From positions 373,966,419 to 374,030,418 of the forward strand of contig CM077643.1 of NCBI GenBank assembly GCA_039707465.1: a stretch of 64,000 nucleotides of DNA. Direction: 5' to 3'. Under the pieces are notes generated by a model. The model saw nothing but the letters and a program-made list of their open reading frames with translations, was not told where the DNA came from and did no database searches. The position numbers were made by a program, and so were the translations under genes. Each line of letters starts with the position of its first letter. Within the stretch, counting starts at the first letter, position 1. This stretch comes from Rhabdophis nuchalis (taxonomy: Eukaryota; Chordata; Lepidosauria; Squamata; Natricidae). Shown in pieces: positions 22,097 through 32,715 of the stretch.

Positions 22097-22947
22097 TTCT
22101 CTCTCTCTTTCTTTCTTTCCTTCCCTCTTTCTCTCTCTTTCTCTCTCTTTTTTCTCTCTTTCTCTCTCTCTCTCTCTTTCTTTCTCTTTCTTTCTTTCTC
22201 TCTCTATCTCCGTCTCTCCTTCGTCTGCCCATCTCTGTCACTCTGTGTGTGTCTGTCTGTCTGTCTCACATTCAAGCACTTAATCACTCATTCTGTGTCT
22301 CTGTCTATCTTTCTCTCCCTCCCTCCCTCTCTCTGTCTCTCCCTGTCTCTCTGTGTGTGTCTGTCACTCTCTGATTCCCCCTCCCTCCTTGTCTCTCTCT
22401 GTGTCTGTGCCTCTCTCTGTCTGTCTGTCTGCCCCCCACCTCCCGCGGAGCCTTCTCAGCCCAGTCCGCCACGCTTACTCACTCGCTCCCCTTAGCCTGG
22501 CCGGCCCGGCTGCCTGCTGCACTTGCTCACTCGTTCCGGCTACTTCCACGCTCCGTGTGTGGGGGGGAAGGAATGGCATTCAGTGGGTGACCCACTGGAC
22601 GCTGGTTCCCTCCAATTGCCCTGGAAGTAGCCTGGCCCGCCCGCTCACCCGCCCGCTCGCTCAGACTACTTCCAGGGTTGAGAAGGCTCCATGGGGGGAG
22701 GGAAGGAACGGCATTCAGTGGGTGACCCACTGGATGCCTGTTCCCTCCCCCTACCCGCGGAGCCTCTGCACCCCCTGGAAGTAGATGAGTGGCCGGCATG
22801 CCGGCTGGAGAGGCTCCGTGGAGAGAGGGAGGGAGGGAGGGAATCGGCGGCCGGTAGGGAGAGTTGCTCCGTCGGGTGCCAGGAGTCCCACCGTCAGCGA
22901 GGGTGGAGGAAGAGGGGCCAAAGAGAGTCGCGGTTTACTGATCACTG
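21795..22947. mobile_element. Non-autonomous hAT-type element B (1153 bp) at the exon 3 splice acceptor
   Basis: Ends are CAGTGGTGGGCAAAC and, inverted, GTTTACTGATCACTG. Perfect 8-bp direct repeats CCTTAGGT flank it (21787-21794 and 22948-22955). The duplicated target contains the AG of the defensin exon 3 acceptor. The interior shares its CTTT array and GC-rich core with element A (17834-18993). No transposase is present. Confidence 0.88.
22009..22210. repeat. (CTTT)n/(CT)n microsatellite
   Basis: A pyrimidine array in the core of hAT-type element B, at the same position as the array in element A. Confidence 0.95.
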
Positions 22948-22953
22948 CCTTAG

Positions 22954-23200
22954 GTAACAATTTTAGAAAGAAAGCATTACTGTAGCCAGCTCACCATCTC
23001 TCTTTTGAAAAATGGAAGGTGTCTTTTCTGTTTGAGAGACACTTCGTCCTGCCTTTTCCCCTGCCAGCATAGAATGCTGCCTTGTCTCCAAAGTGTTTTG
23101 GCCTGATGTTAAACGTTGCCTGCTTTGCAATGATTTCTGTGAGTTGTTGCATTTGAAACAAAATAAATAACCCATTCTTGCTACTTCCAGCATTCAAAAG
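22954..23200 (+). pseudogene. Exon 3 (stop and 3' UTR) of beta-defensin-like unit 3
   Basis: Matches exon 3 of unit 1: after the duplicated AG acceptor (22952-22953) comes GTAACAATT, which would again give a split arginine codon and a TAA stop. The 3' UTR includes TTTTCCCCTGCCAGCA and an AATAAA at 23162-23167. It belongs with the frameshifted exon 2 at 19406-19531. Confidence 0.7.
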
Positions 23201-23224
23201 TAAAGGTTGTTGCTTTTATGTATT

Positions 23225-23900
<676 letters not shown>

Positions 23901-23937
23901 TTAGAAAGTTTTAAACCTACCAACCATGTTAATGTTA

Positions 23938-24395
23938 ACGTTTATTGAATTTGTCTACCGCCCTTCTCCCTTGCGGGACTCATGGATAATAAAAACAACA
24001 AAGACATGAATATATAAAATACTTTAAAATGTCAATTAAAATGTCAATTAAATTAGGGGCCTGTTCTAAAACCAAATAAAATTACTAAATAAAATCGATT
24101 AAAATTGATTAAAAACTACACCAGGCCGGCTGCACGGAATAAATGCATTTTCAAGGCCCGGCAGAAGAGGCGTAGGTCAGTGATTGTATGTAGGTTGGGG
24201 GGGTAGGTCGTTCCAGAGGGGAGAAGCTGCCACAGAGAAGGCTCTCCCCTTGGGGGTCACCAGCCAACATTGTTTGGCCGACGGTACCCTGAGGAGGCCT
24301 TCTCTGTGGGAGCGAACCCTGAGGAGGCCTTCTCTGTGGGAGCGAACTGGTCGGTGGGAGGTATTTGGTAGCAGGATGCGGTCTTGCAAGTAGTC
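23938..24395 (-). mobile_element. L2-like LINE 3' fragment
   Basis: Reverse complement of the L2-like 3' UTR and last coding block. A 31-base stretch containing CTGAGGAGGCCTTCTCTGTG is tandemly duplicated near 24290-24350. The reverse strand still reads PLWNDLPP near 24200. Confidence 0.75.
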
Positions 24396-25320
24396 ATGGT
24401 ATCTTTTTGAACAGGGGGAGCACTGTTTTATACTGGTTCTCTTCCTTTCTTTGGAGTCAGTTCCAGTCAGTGTTGGTTGGGGAGAAGAGATTACTCCCCA
24501 AGCTCTTTACTCTGTGGGGGGCCACAGATATGTGCTCCCTCTTGCCACCTTTTCACAATCTATATGAATCCACTGGGTGAAGTTAATCACTTATTTGAGG
24601 TTTGGTATCATTAGAAACCTGATAGCCAGTTATATCTTTCAACCCCAGACTAACCAAGCAAGGCTGTTGACATTCTGTCCCAGTGCCTACGTGCTGTGTG
24701 GTTCGGATGGGAAGGAACTGTCCCCAGCTCAGTCCAACCAAGACCTAGTGTTGCTTTTGTTAATAGATCTTATATCAAAGTCTTTAGCCACTCTTTGGCC
24801 TTTTTCAAGTCAACTTCTGTTGCTGTCAGCTACTGTTCAGAACTGCTGCCCCAGCTCTGGCTTTGTAGCTTTTCAATCTGTGCTGGTTTGGGAAATGGTA
24901 ATGGGTAGGAAGCTGCTTTGTCAGCTACTAGCTAGCTGGATGCTCTCAGCTGTTGGCTGGCTAGACGCTCTCAGCATCAGTGCTGGGGTGGTGAGGCTGA
25001 TGAACTCTACTTCCCCTTTCAGTTTGTTTCCTGCTGTTTTATTGAAGTCCATGCCTGTGCCTCCTTCTTTATCAGTCCCCTGCTAAGATAACAATTGCTC
25101 CATTCCCTTTGCTGCAAATTCCTCCTCTCTGCTCACCCACACAACTCAAATCTTCCTCCTACAACCCACACCTAGGTGCCATCAGTGTTTTCCTTTTATA
25201 AGGTGTGGTCTCATGCTTTTCAGACTGCATTAAAGTCCTAAGGGGGGGAGGGAACAAAGGAGCTGAAGAACTTATGTTGACTATTGCATGCCTTTCCTTC
25301 CACAATGATGTAACGCTAAA
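24396..25320 (+). mobile_element. Possible LINE reverse transcriptase fragment, diverged
   Basis: A + strand frame near 24410-24580 reads VLYWFSSFLWSQFQSVLVG, which resembles the segment between the two RT blocks of L2-like LINEs. The rest (24580-25320) shows no clear homology. Assignment is weak; no host gene seen. Confidence 0.35.
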
Positions 25321-25374
25321 TACTGTCCTCTAACTTTATCGGACAGCATTTTTCTATTTATTTACATATATTTG

Positions 25375-25985
25375 TTGTTGTTATTAGTTGTGAAGTTGTG
25401 TCCGATTCATTGTGACCCCATGGATGATGTTCCTCCACCTGTCCTCTACCATCCTCTGGAGTCCATTTAAGCTCACGCCTACTGCTTCGGTGACTCCATC
25501 CAGCCACCTCATTCTCTGTCACCCCCTTCTTCTTTTGCCCTCAATCGTTCCCAGCATTAGGCTCTTCTCCAGTGAGTCTTTCCTTCTCATTAGGTGGTCA
25601 AAGTATTTGAGTTTCATCTTCAGGATCTGGCCTTCTAAAGAGCAGTCAGGGTTGATCTCCTCTAGGATTGACCGGTTTGATTGTCTTGCAGACCAAGGGA
25701 CTTGCAGGAGCCTTCTCCAGCACCATAGTTCAAAGGCCTCAATTCTTTGGCGCTCAGCCTTTCTTATGGTCCAACTTTCATGGCCATATATTGCAACTGG
25801 GAAAACTGTAGCCTTGACTATATGCACTTTTGTTGGCAGGTGATGTCTCTGCTTTTTAGTTTGCTGTCTAGATTTGCCATAGCTTTCCTCTTTAAATTTC
25901 TTGGCTGCAGTCCCCATCTGAGGTGATATTGGAGCCCAGAACATATATTCTGGTTATCCCTATTTCTCCAGTATAAGCAAGGAGG
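25375..25985 (-). mobile_element. Bov-B (RTE clade) LINE 3' fragment
   Basis: The reverse strand encodes the end of an RTE-type ORF2: KATVFPVAIYGHESWTIRKA, EAFELWCWRRLLQVPWSARQ and the following LEEINPDCSLEGQILKMKL. Its 3' end, near 25375, is followed by TTG/TTA-rich sequence. Bov-B is abundant in squamates and known for horizontal spread. The frame is interrupted near 25930. Confidence 0.9.
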
Positions 25986-26032
25986 GATACCTATTGTTTT
26001 GCTTACCTCTTCTTGTGCAATATTGTCTATAT

Positions 26033-26370
26033 CAGGGGTCCCCAACCTCTGGGCCACAGCCCACTACCTGGCTGCGGCCCTTTCAAAACTAGGTCATATA
26101 AGCAGAGGGTGAGTGAGCATGCAGGTGCAGCCCTACTCACACAAATGGAAAGTGCTGAGGCTTGCAGACCCGCACATGTGGTTGGGGGGCGATGGTGCTT
26201 GCAGCTGCACTTGCATAAACAGTGGGCATGTGTGTCTTCCACTCATGCCAATAACATGTTTGCACATGCACACCTGCCTCTTACACAAAACCATCCCCTC
26301 TACCGCCCCACCCCCACCCGCACTGGGCTGCCAACCCAGAAAGATTGGGGAAAGTTGGTCTACATGATCA
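26033..26370. mobile_element. hAT-type miniature element, one end clear
   Basis: Begins CAGGGGTCCCCAACC, identical to the start of element A at 17834. The other end is not clear (a GGGGAAAGTTGG stretch near 26346 may be its decayed remnant). No coding potential. Confidence 0.5.
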
Positions 26371-26817
26371 TTTCTCAAGAATATAATTGCTGAGTGATTA
26401 AGATGAATAAGAAAAAGAATGGAGAATGCATGCAGCAGTATAAAGTTATCGGCCATGGAGGCTCTGCTTTCAAGAAGGCCAATGGCAATTTGCCATTGAA
26501 AATATATTTTAACATCATAACTTGAGATGTAGGTGAGGCTATGAAAGGGAGACAGATTATCCTAAAACAATTTATAATTTTAGATATGGAAGGCTGTAAA
26601 ATACAAATCTCTGCTTAATGCAGAAACTCAAGTTGTATACATTATTGCTAAGTAGGCTTATGACCCTGCTTTTCTGCACTCTTACATGTGTTTCCCCATT
26701 CACTTAATATTTGTGTGTCAGGGAATTTCAGGAATTATAGCAATTATGAAGACATTGCTTCTTTTTATCTATCACAGCTGAAGCCAATGATGGGTATTGT
26801 ATAATGATGGTTGGTGG
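26371..26817. other. Unclassified intergenic sequence
   Basis: I see no gene, repeat family or other signal. Confidence 0.5.
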
Positions 26818-26825
26818 GTGAACCT

Positions 26826-27107
26826 CAGACGTGGGTTCCTACCAATTTGGACTGGTTCAGCTGAATAGGTAGTAACTTGGTGGCCTGGGTCACTGGAATT
26901 GGCAGTGACCCAGGCCTGTTACACCCCTGAACCAGTTCTCGTATAGTGGTGCCGTTTTGATTTTTGGTTCTGCGCATTCGCAGAACAAATTTCATTGCAG
27001 AAATACATTTTTTCCCTTTTTTAACATTTTGTGCATACATATAGATTTTTAGGTGCAAATGCGCACACATGCCAAACCGCATTAATGCCGGCAGCAATCC
27101 ACCCCTG
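26826..27107. mobile_element. hAT-type miniature element (282 bp)
   Basis: Ends are CAGACGTGGGTTCC and, inverted, GCAATCCACCCCTG. The flanks GTGAACCT and GTGAAACT (26818-26825, 27108-27115) match at seven of eight bases. An internal palindromic stretch CTGGGTCACTG...CAGTGACCCAG lies near 26885-26915. Confidence 0.78.
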
Positions 27108-27115
27108 GTGAAACT

Positions 27116-28004
27116 GTTTATTCTGGCTTGAATGCCACCTACTTTCTGGGCTTTTCTCAGCACCATCCATCCCTGTTTTTTTTAGCTGAACACCTACCCA
27201 GAAAGTCTATAAAATATATCTCTGGAGCAACCAGCTTTCTGTTACTTAATATGTTGTGTCTATGCTTCTTGGGGTTATCCTTTCTCTTAATTTCCCCTCC
27301 CCTCTTTTCCTGGTGGAACAATAACAAAAATAGGAATAGTCTCCTACCTTATCAAGTTAAAGGTATCACTGATGTTAGAGAGAAAGCAGTGACATGTACG
27401 TTTTTCTCACCTCCCCAACACATCCAGATTCTTGCCACCGTATCTGAAATATTTGGCACCCAACTTCTCATCTTTGTACCCATTGCAAGTTCATTCTGGT
27501 CTTGATGAGAGAGGTTGCAATGCTCAAAAGACAATATTGCTAAACAGCAAATCAAGGTCAGTTCTCAATCACTGGTCAAAAAGTAACTAAAGTGGGGAAA
27601 TTCAATTGAGCCTGGAAACCTGTTATGTATTCTTATGCAATATGGGTAATGAACAAAAAAAATGAAGCACTGAAGCCACAGAGGAGAAATGGATTTCAAA
27701 TCATCCTATAAGTTTCTTAGTAGATTTGTATACTTTCCCTTTCAAAGATCCAGAGTACATCTAGCAGGACAGAATCATTCTAGTCACCTAGGGAGGGCTC
27801 GGCACTACAATTCCCAGATCAGTGTTGTTTCCCAAGGGGAAGTAGTTCAAGTTCATAGGGAGCGATGTTTCTCAACTTTGGCACTTGAAGCTGTGTGGAT
27901 TTCAACTCCCAGAATTCCCTAACCAGCCAGTATGTTTATATCTGCTTTCAGATGTGGAAAGCTACTGGTAGGAAAGCTTCCTTCCTACCAATGCATGCCA
28001 TATT
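27116..28004. other. Unclassified sequence with a repeat scrap
   Basis: No gene recognised. 27860-27930 contains TTCAACTCCCAGAATTCC, a common interspersed-repeat end in reptile DNA; a related stretch lies in reverse at 19975-20035. Confidence 0.45.
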
Positions 28005-28012
28005 TTGTAGGA

Positions 28013-28441
28013 CAGTGATGGCGAACCTTTTTTGGCCTTGCATGCCATAAGTGGGGGGGGAGTGCAGGGGGGTCGTACACCGGCGTGCTGCTTCCCTGAA
28101 GCCTCTGGAGCGCAAAAAAACGTGCCCTATAGGCAAACTGGAAGTGACTTCCGGTTTGCTCGTAGGGCCAATTTTAGTCTTCTGGAGCCTTCAGGGACCT
28201 TCAGGAGGCTTTCCTGAAGGCCCCAGAGGACTAGGGAGAGGGGAGAGGCTGTTTCCACCCTCCCCAGGCTCCTATAAAGCCTCTGGAGCCTGGGGAAGGT
28301 GAAAAATGGCTTTACAAATGCTGAATTCAGCTGGCTATTGCGCATATGCACTGGCCAGCTGACAGGGCAACACTTCGCGTGCCCCGACCAATGGCTCCAT
28401 GTGCCACCTGTGGTACATGTGCCATAGGTTCGCCATCACTG
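28013..28441. mobile_element. hAT-type miniature element (429 bp)
   Basis: Ends are CAGTGATGGCGAACC and its inverted form GGTTCGCCATCACTG, a perfect 15-bp match. The flanks TTGTAGGA (28005-28012) and TTATAGGA (28442-28449) match at seven of eight bases. Relatives are at 14784-15430, 31671-32040 and 55233-55505. Confidence 0.9.
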
Positions 28442-28529
28442 TTATAGGAGAAGCATTCACATTTGAAGTTGAAGTTCAAAAGTGGCCCTGATAACAATTC
28501 CAAAATGTTTCATTAATACACTGAGCATG

Positions 28530-30621
28530 AGATCGTTTCCGGCTTCGGACGCGGACGGACGCGGATCTTCGCGTCCGCCACTGTGTTGCCTCAGTTGTGC
28601 CCTTGGGCGTGGGGGGGAGGTTTAAAATCCCTCCCTCTGCACGGGCGGCTTGCAGAGAGGGCCCCCATCTCGACGGCGGTCGGGGGGCGCTCCTGCTTCG
28701 CCCTAGGGGCTGGGGAACGTTTGCTGAGGAAGTTTCCCCTTCGCTGAAGATGCTGGAACATGGAGGATGTAAGAAGGAGCTGAAACTCCGGGCTGTATGG
28801 CTGCGCCGAGGCTTCGGATTATAAAAATAATGGTATGTGCCTTATTTGGGCTTTTTTTGTACATTTAATCTGATGGATAGAGAAGATAGGGGGGAGTTGG
28901 AAACAACCCCCCTGGAACAAAGCGGCTTGTATAAAGAGTCCCGCGCTGCGGAGAAAGTGAAAGTGACTTCCGTCGGATTTATTGAAAAAGGAAGTTTCTC
29001 CTTAACTAAGGGATTTGCTGTTAAACAATGTATCCGGAGCCTTGCTACATTTTAAACTGACTGTTTCTACTTTCTCTTTCTGTACCCTGCCGGCAAGGCG
29101 GGAAGATGGTGTTCCCTTTGTTCTCAGGATGGAACTTTTGAAAATAAGCATTCCTCTATTTTAACAGAACTAGACTAATTTTAAAATATATAAGAAAAGG
29201 ACCTGCCCTGGTGTATTTTGGTGTTTTCTCCTTTTGTGAAACTTTGTTTTGCTTGGAAAATTTTGCTTTTTTTTCTTTTCTCTCTCTGGACATTGTAAAC
29301 TCAATTTGAACTCCAGCTGCTTTTGTCTCGGACTTCACAGACTGCCCGCCCAACAGCGCCATTTTTTTCCCTTCCCTTTCTTCCTCTCTATGCACTAATA
29401 CCTAAAACTTTAATTGTGGCTTCGAGGAAACCCCCATCTGGCAAACCAAGTTCTGCTCCAGCATCTACAAGACCCAGTCCATCCTCACAACCAAAGATTT
29501 CAGCAATGTTACAGAAGGAAACAGAGGTAGAGGATCCTAAGTCACCAAGCCCTCAGCCATTAAACGTAGAGAAGATGCTTCAAAGAATAATGAATGAAAT
29601 GCAACAAATCCGGAAAGACAATTTAAGCACAAGATTGGAATTACTGGAGGCGCAAAGAGAAATAACAAATAATAAACAAAAAATTGTGGGGCTGGAAGGA
29701 GGGGTGGTTGAGGTGAAGGAAGAGATAAAAGACTTTAAGAAAGAACTTACAGATATTACTGGTCAAATGTCTAAAATTGATTTTGAACGCATGTCTTTTT
29801 TTTTAAGATTCCAGAATGTTCCTGAATTACCCAATGAAAATCTGAGAGAGCTGATGGCTACTATGTTAGTGGATTATATTAAGAAAGATAAGGAATTTAT
29901 TTGGGGGGACATTGATTTGATTTATAGAATTAACTCAGCATTTGCCAGAATAAATGAGGTACCCAGAGAGATACATATTAAATTTATAAGAAGGTCAACG
30001 AGAGAGGAGATACTGAGAGCGCAGAGAGGGGGTCCTTTGATGTATCAGCAAAACAAGGTGGCCATATTGAAGCAGATCCCAAAGAAAATAAGAGATATAA
30101 GAAGGAATTATTCCTTCTTAACTAAAAAATTATTCAAAAAGGGGGTGTGGTTCAAGTGGTTGATGCCGGAAGGGATGCTGGTATTCTGGGAGGGAGGAAG
30201 AGTTAGAATTAAAACAGTTGAAGAGGCGCATAATTTAAAAAAAAACATTTCTCAATCCTAGATGCCGATGAGATGGGAACGGGAGGAGCCACGGGTCCGC
30301 CTGCTGGTGGGGGGGAGGAGGAAGAGACTATAGCAAAGAGGCTCAGATCGCAAAAATAATTTGTTATATTTTTTTTTAGTAATTCCTGTACGGACGTCAA
30401 TAGTATAAAGTAATTGAATGCATAAAATAATATGAAAATTTATGATTTTAAAATGTATGTACCCCTTCCCCTTGATAATTTTCTTTTTAATTGAATATGT
30501 ATGAAGACTCGGAGGCGGTCATCAGATCCGATGTGGAAGCTCCAAATATTATTCATTACCTTATTTACCCTTTTTCCCAACAAAAATTGTTAAAACCAAT
30601 AAAAAATTTTCAAAAAAAAAA
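28530..30621 (+). mobile_element. ORF1-only L1-clade element, copy 1 (HAL1-like)
   Basis: A complete 2.1-kb insertion: GC-rich 5' UTR starting AGATCGTTTCCGGC, one ORF1 (about 29416-30261), a 357-base 3' UTR and an A-rich tail. The 15-bp direct repeat AATACACTGAGCATG flanks it (28515-28529 and 30622-30636). No ORF2, endonuclease or RT sequence lies between ORF1 and the tail. Copy 2 at 41299-43349 has the same layout and related UTRs, so the missing ORF2 is a family property, not a local deletion. Confidence 0.78.
29323..30261 (+). CDS. L1-type ORF1 protein (RNA-binding chaperone), copy 1
   Basis: An open frame of 312 codons. The real start is probably at 29416, where copy 2 has ATG and this copy has GTG; the upstream part is then 5' UTR read through. 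Order: basic Ser/Pro-rich N-terminus, a heptad-like coiled coil around residues 85-145, an RRM-like stretch (SFFLRFQNVPE), then a C-terminal domain (IHIKFIRRSTREEILRAQRG, ILKQIPKKIRDIRR, GMLVFWEGGRVRIKTVEE). This is the trimeric nucleic-acid chaperone layout of LINE-1 ORF1p. Compared with copy 2, a stop (30259-30261) comes early and the tail ending AKRLRSQK lies in another frame just downstream. It is mobile-element protein, not a host gene. Confidence 0.82.
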   Translation: MSRTSQTARPTAPFFSLPFLPLYALIPKTLIVASRKPPSGKPSSAPASTRPSPSSQPKISAMLQKETEVEDPKSPSPQPLNVEKMLQRIMNEMQQIRKDNLSTRLELLEAQREITNNKQKIVGLEGGVVEVKEEIKDFKKELTDITGQMSKIDFERMSFFLRFQNVPELPNENLRELMATMLVDYIKKDKEFIWGDIDLIYRINSAFARINEVPREIHIKFIRRSTREEILRAQRGGPLMYQQNKVAILKQIPKKIRDIRRNYSFLTKKLFKKGVWFKWLMPEGMLVFWEGGRVRIKTVEEAHNLKKNISQS

Positions 30622-30636
30622 AATACACTGAGCATG

Positions 30637-31590
30637 GAATTGAACAAAATACAATGCAAGTCTTCCTCCAACTCCCAAGATTCATTGCATATCAAAGCAA
30701 TGGTCCTTCAGCAACCGTATGCGCATGAAACCATATTTACATTATCTTCATGGCACAATCGCCATAATATTCTGAGATGCGTTAAAGACCTCTTAACCAA
30801 TACAAGTGCCAGGTTTTTCCCCGGTATATATAGGTTAGTGTATTTATAAAAGAGTGAGCACCTTATCTGGGGCATTATGATGATGCACTGGACTTTTCAT
30901 ACAGGGACACTGTATTCCATTTCTTCTCTAGAAAGGGAAAAAACAATAATTGCTGAATAATGTGTATCCAGAGCAGAAGGGAGGGCCAGACATTGCCGAA
31001 AGAAGGACTCTCCAATGACTTATCTTTCCTATAAAAGGACATTGATTAAGATCAATTAAAAGCGAAAGTCCTGCTTACAAAGAGTGAGTTACTGTTCTGC
31101 ACTGAACTTGCAGCTGTTCCCCTGATTTCCATCTGGCTGACAGCTATCCCATCCCTGTTCTGCCAGGAACTGATGTAATCTGAGAGTCAGCCAGTCCTGC
31201 CAGGAAATCCAGCTGTCTGGGGGTGTGAGCCATTTCTGCATAGTCATTGGTGGAAAGTAACACTCCTTCCCCACAGCCAGGCCAAAAAAAACAACCCTGA
31301 AGCTGAAACCAGTTGTGTAGGAACGGAATTACCACAAGCGCAGCTGAAAGAGATGACTTCTCTCTTATGCCTCTAAATCAAAGGGTTGGATAGATTTTTA
31401 GGGGCTGGGGGGAGGGGAGAGGAGGAGGCACACGTTACAACAGAGACTTAGAAAACCAGACAAGGCCATAGTCACAGGAAAACGGAATGGCTGTAATTTT
31501 AAAGGGATATAAAGGAAAGACAATGAAAGAAAATATCTCCCTCATTTCTGTAATGTAATATAATCTCTGTAAAGCAAGGGGTAGGTTTCT
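30637..31590. other. Unclassified intergenic sequence
   Basis: I see no gene or clear repeat family. Short open frames here lack homology that I recognise. Confidence 0.5.
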
Positions 31591-31597
31591 TTTTCTG

Positions 31598-32120
31598 AAG
31601 TTGTAGGTGCTTCATCACTGGAGATTTTTAAGGAAGGACTGGATAGCCATCTGACTGAAATGGTATAGGGTTGTGATGGTGAACCTATATCCTCTCTGTC
31701 GGTATGCGCGACATTGCCAGCTGCTCTTATGATTTCTGGTGCACACATGCATGCTGGCCAGCTGGCCTTCGCAGGCATTGGCACGCCGGAAAATGCCTTG
31801 AGAACAGCCAAAAAAATGCCCCCCCCCAAAAGCCTGAAAAATCATTTTTGGTCCTTTTTCAGGCTGCTTGTTTGCCGTTTTTGGCGTGGAAAACACCCTG
31901 AAAACGTCCCCAAAACTAGTAAAAAACCAGACATGCATGCGCAGGCCAGCTGGTCTTCGGGTTTCTGATGCTCTGGCGTGCACACATGCACACATGTTCC
32001 AGTTTGGGCACTCAATACCGAAAAGGTTTGCCATCGCTTGCTTAGTATAAGGTCTCCTGCTTGAGCAGGGGGTTCAACTAGAAGATTTCCAAGGTCCCTT
32101 CCAGCTCTATTCTGATTGGT
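31598..32120 (+). mobile_element. CR1 LINE 3' end, split by a hAT-type element
   Basis: The CR1 end (ACTGGATAGCCATCTGACTG near 31640) and 3' UTR (GGTCTCCTGCTTGAGCAGGG near 32051, ending TTCCAGCTCTATTCTG) are separated by the element at 31671-32040. Confidence 0.75.
31671..32040. mobile_element. hAT-type miniature element inside CR1
   Basis: Starts TTGTGATGGTGAACC and ends GGTTTGCCATCGCTTG, decayed forms of the ends of 28013-28441. A preceding GTATAGGG and a downstream GTATAAGG may be the target duplication, though four bases separate the second from the end. Confidence 0.65.
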
Positions 32121-32488
32121 ATTGGTTGTACCGCATGTATATCAATCTAGAATATTATCAGGGAAGGGTGAAATGTTTTAGCATCCAATCTGGGACAGTC
32201 ACTGGGATAAGAGTCTTCTGAGCTTTTTTGGACTCGTGCTGGAGCCCATTCTCAGGGAACTTCTCTCCAACAGAATGAAAAAGGGTGTTGTTTTGTTTTT
32301 TAAGAAAAAAGAAAACATTTTAGTGTTTACCAACTATTTTGGGGCTGCCTCCTGCCCCAGAGATGTGGAAACTGCATCTGTCATAGTCAAGAACATGGTC
32401 AACGGGAGCACATGGACAGGCAACACAAGACGGCTTGGAACTTGAGTGTCATCTGCTTTTAAAGGTCCACTAGAAAGGGAAGTGTATA

Positions 32489-32713
32489 CAGTAATCCCTC
32501 GTTTTCCGCGGCTTCATGTTTCGCGGCTTCAGTGCTTCGCGGGGTTTTCAAAAATACAGGGAAAAAATGCATCGGTAGGAGGCAAGTGCCCCCTAGTGCT
32601 TGCTTTAAACGATGTCCACCAACTCAAGTTTCCGTGCGAATCCTACTTCACAGTTTTTCAGTTTTTGCGGAAGGTTCCGGTCCCCATTAACCGCGGAAAA
32701 CGAGGGATTACTG
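32489..32713. mobile_element. TA-flanked DNA miniature element with near-perfect inverted ends (225 bp)
   Basis: Starts CAGTAATCCCTCGTTTTCCG and ends with its exact reverse complement; the first and last 23 bases match. TA flanks both sides (32487-32488, 32714-32715). The end motif and TA target fit the pogo/Tigger branch of Tc1/mariner. No transposase. Confidence 0.85.
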
Positions 32714-32715
32714 TA

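Noticed and set aside
21959..22495. Similar long simple-sequence frames
   Set aside because: Microsatellite of hAT-type element B; same reason.
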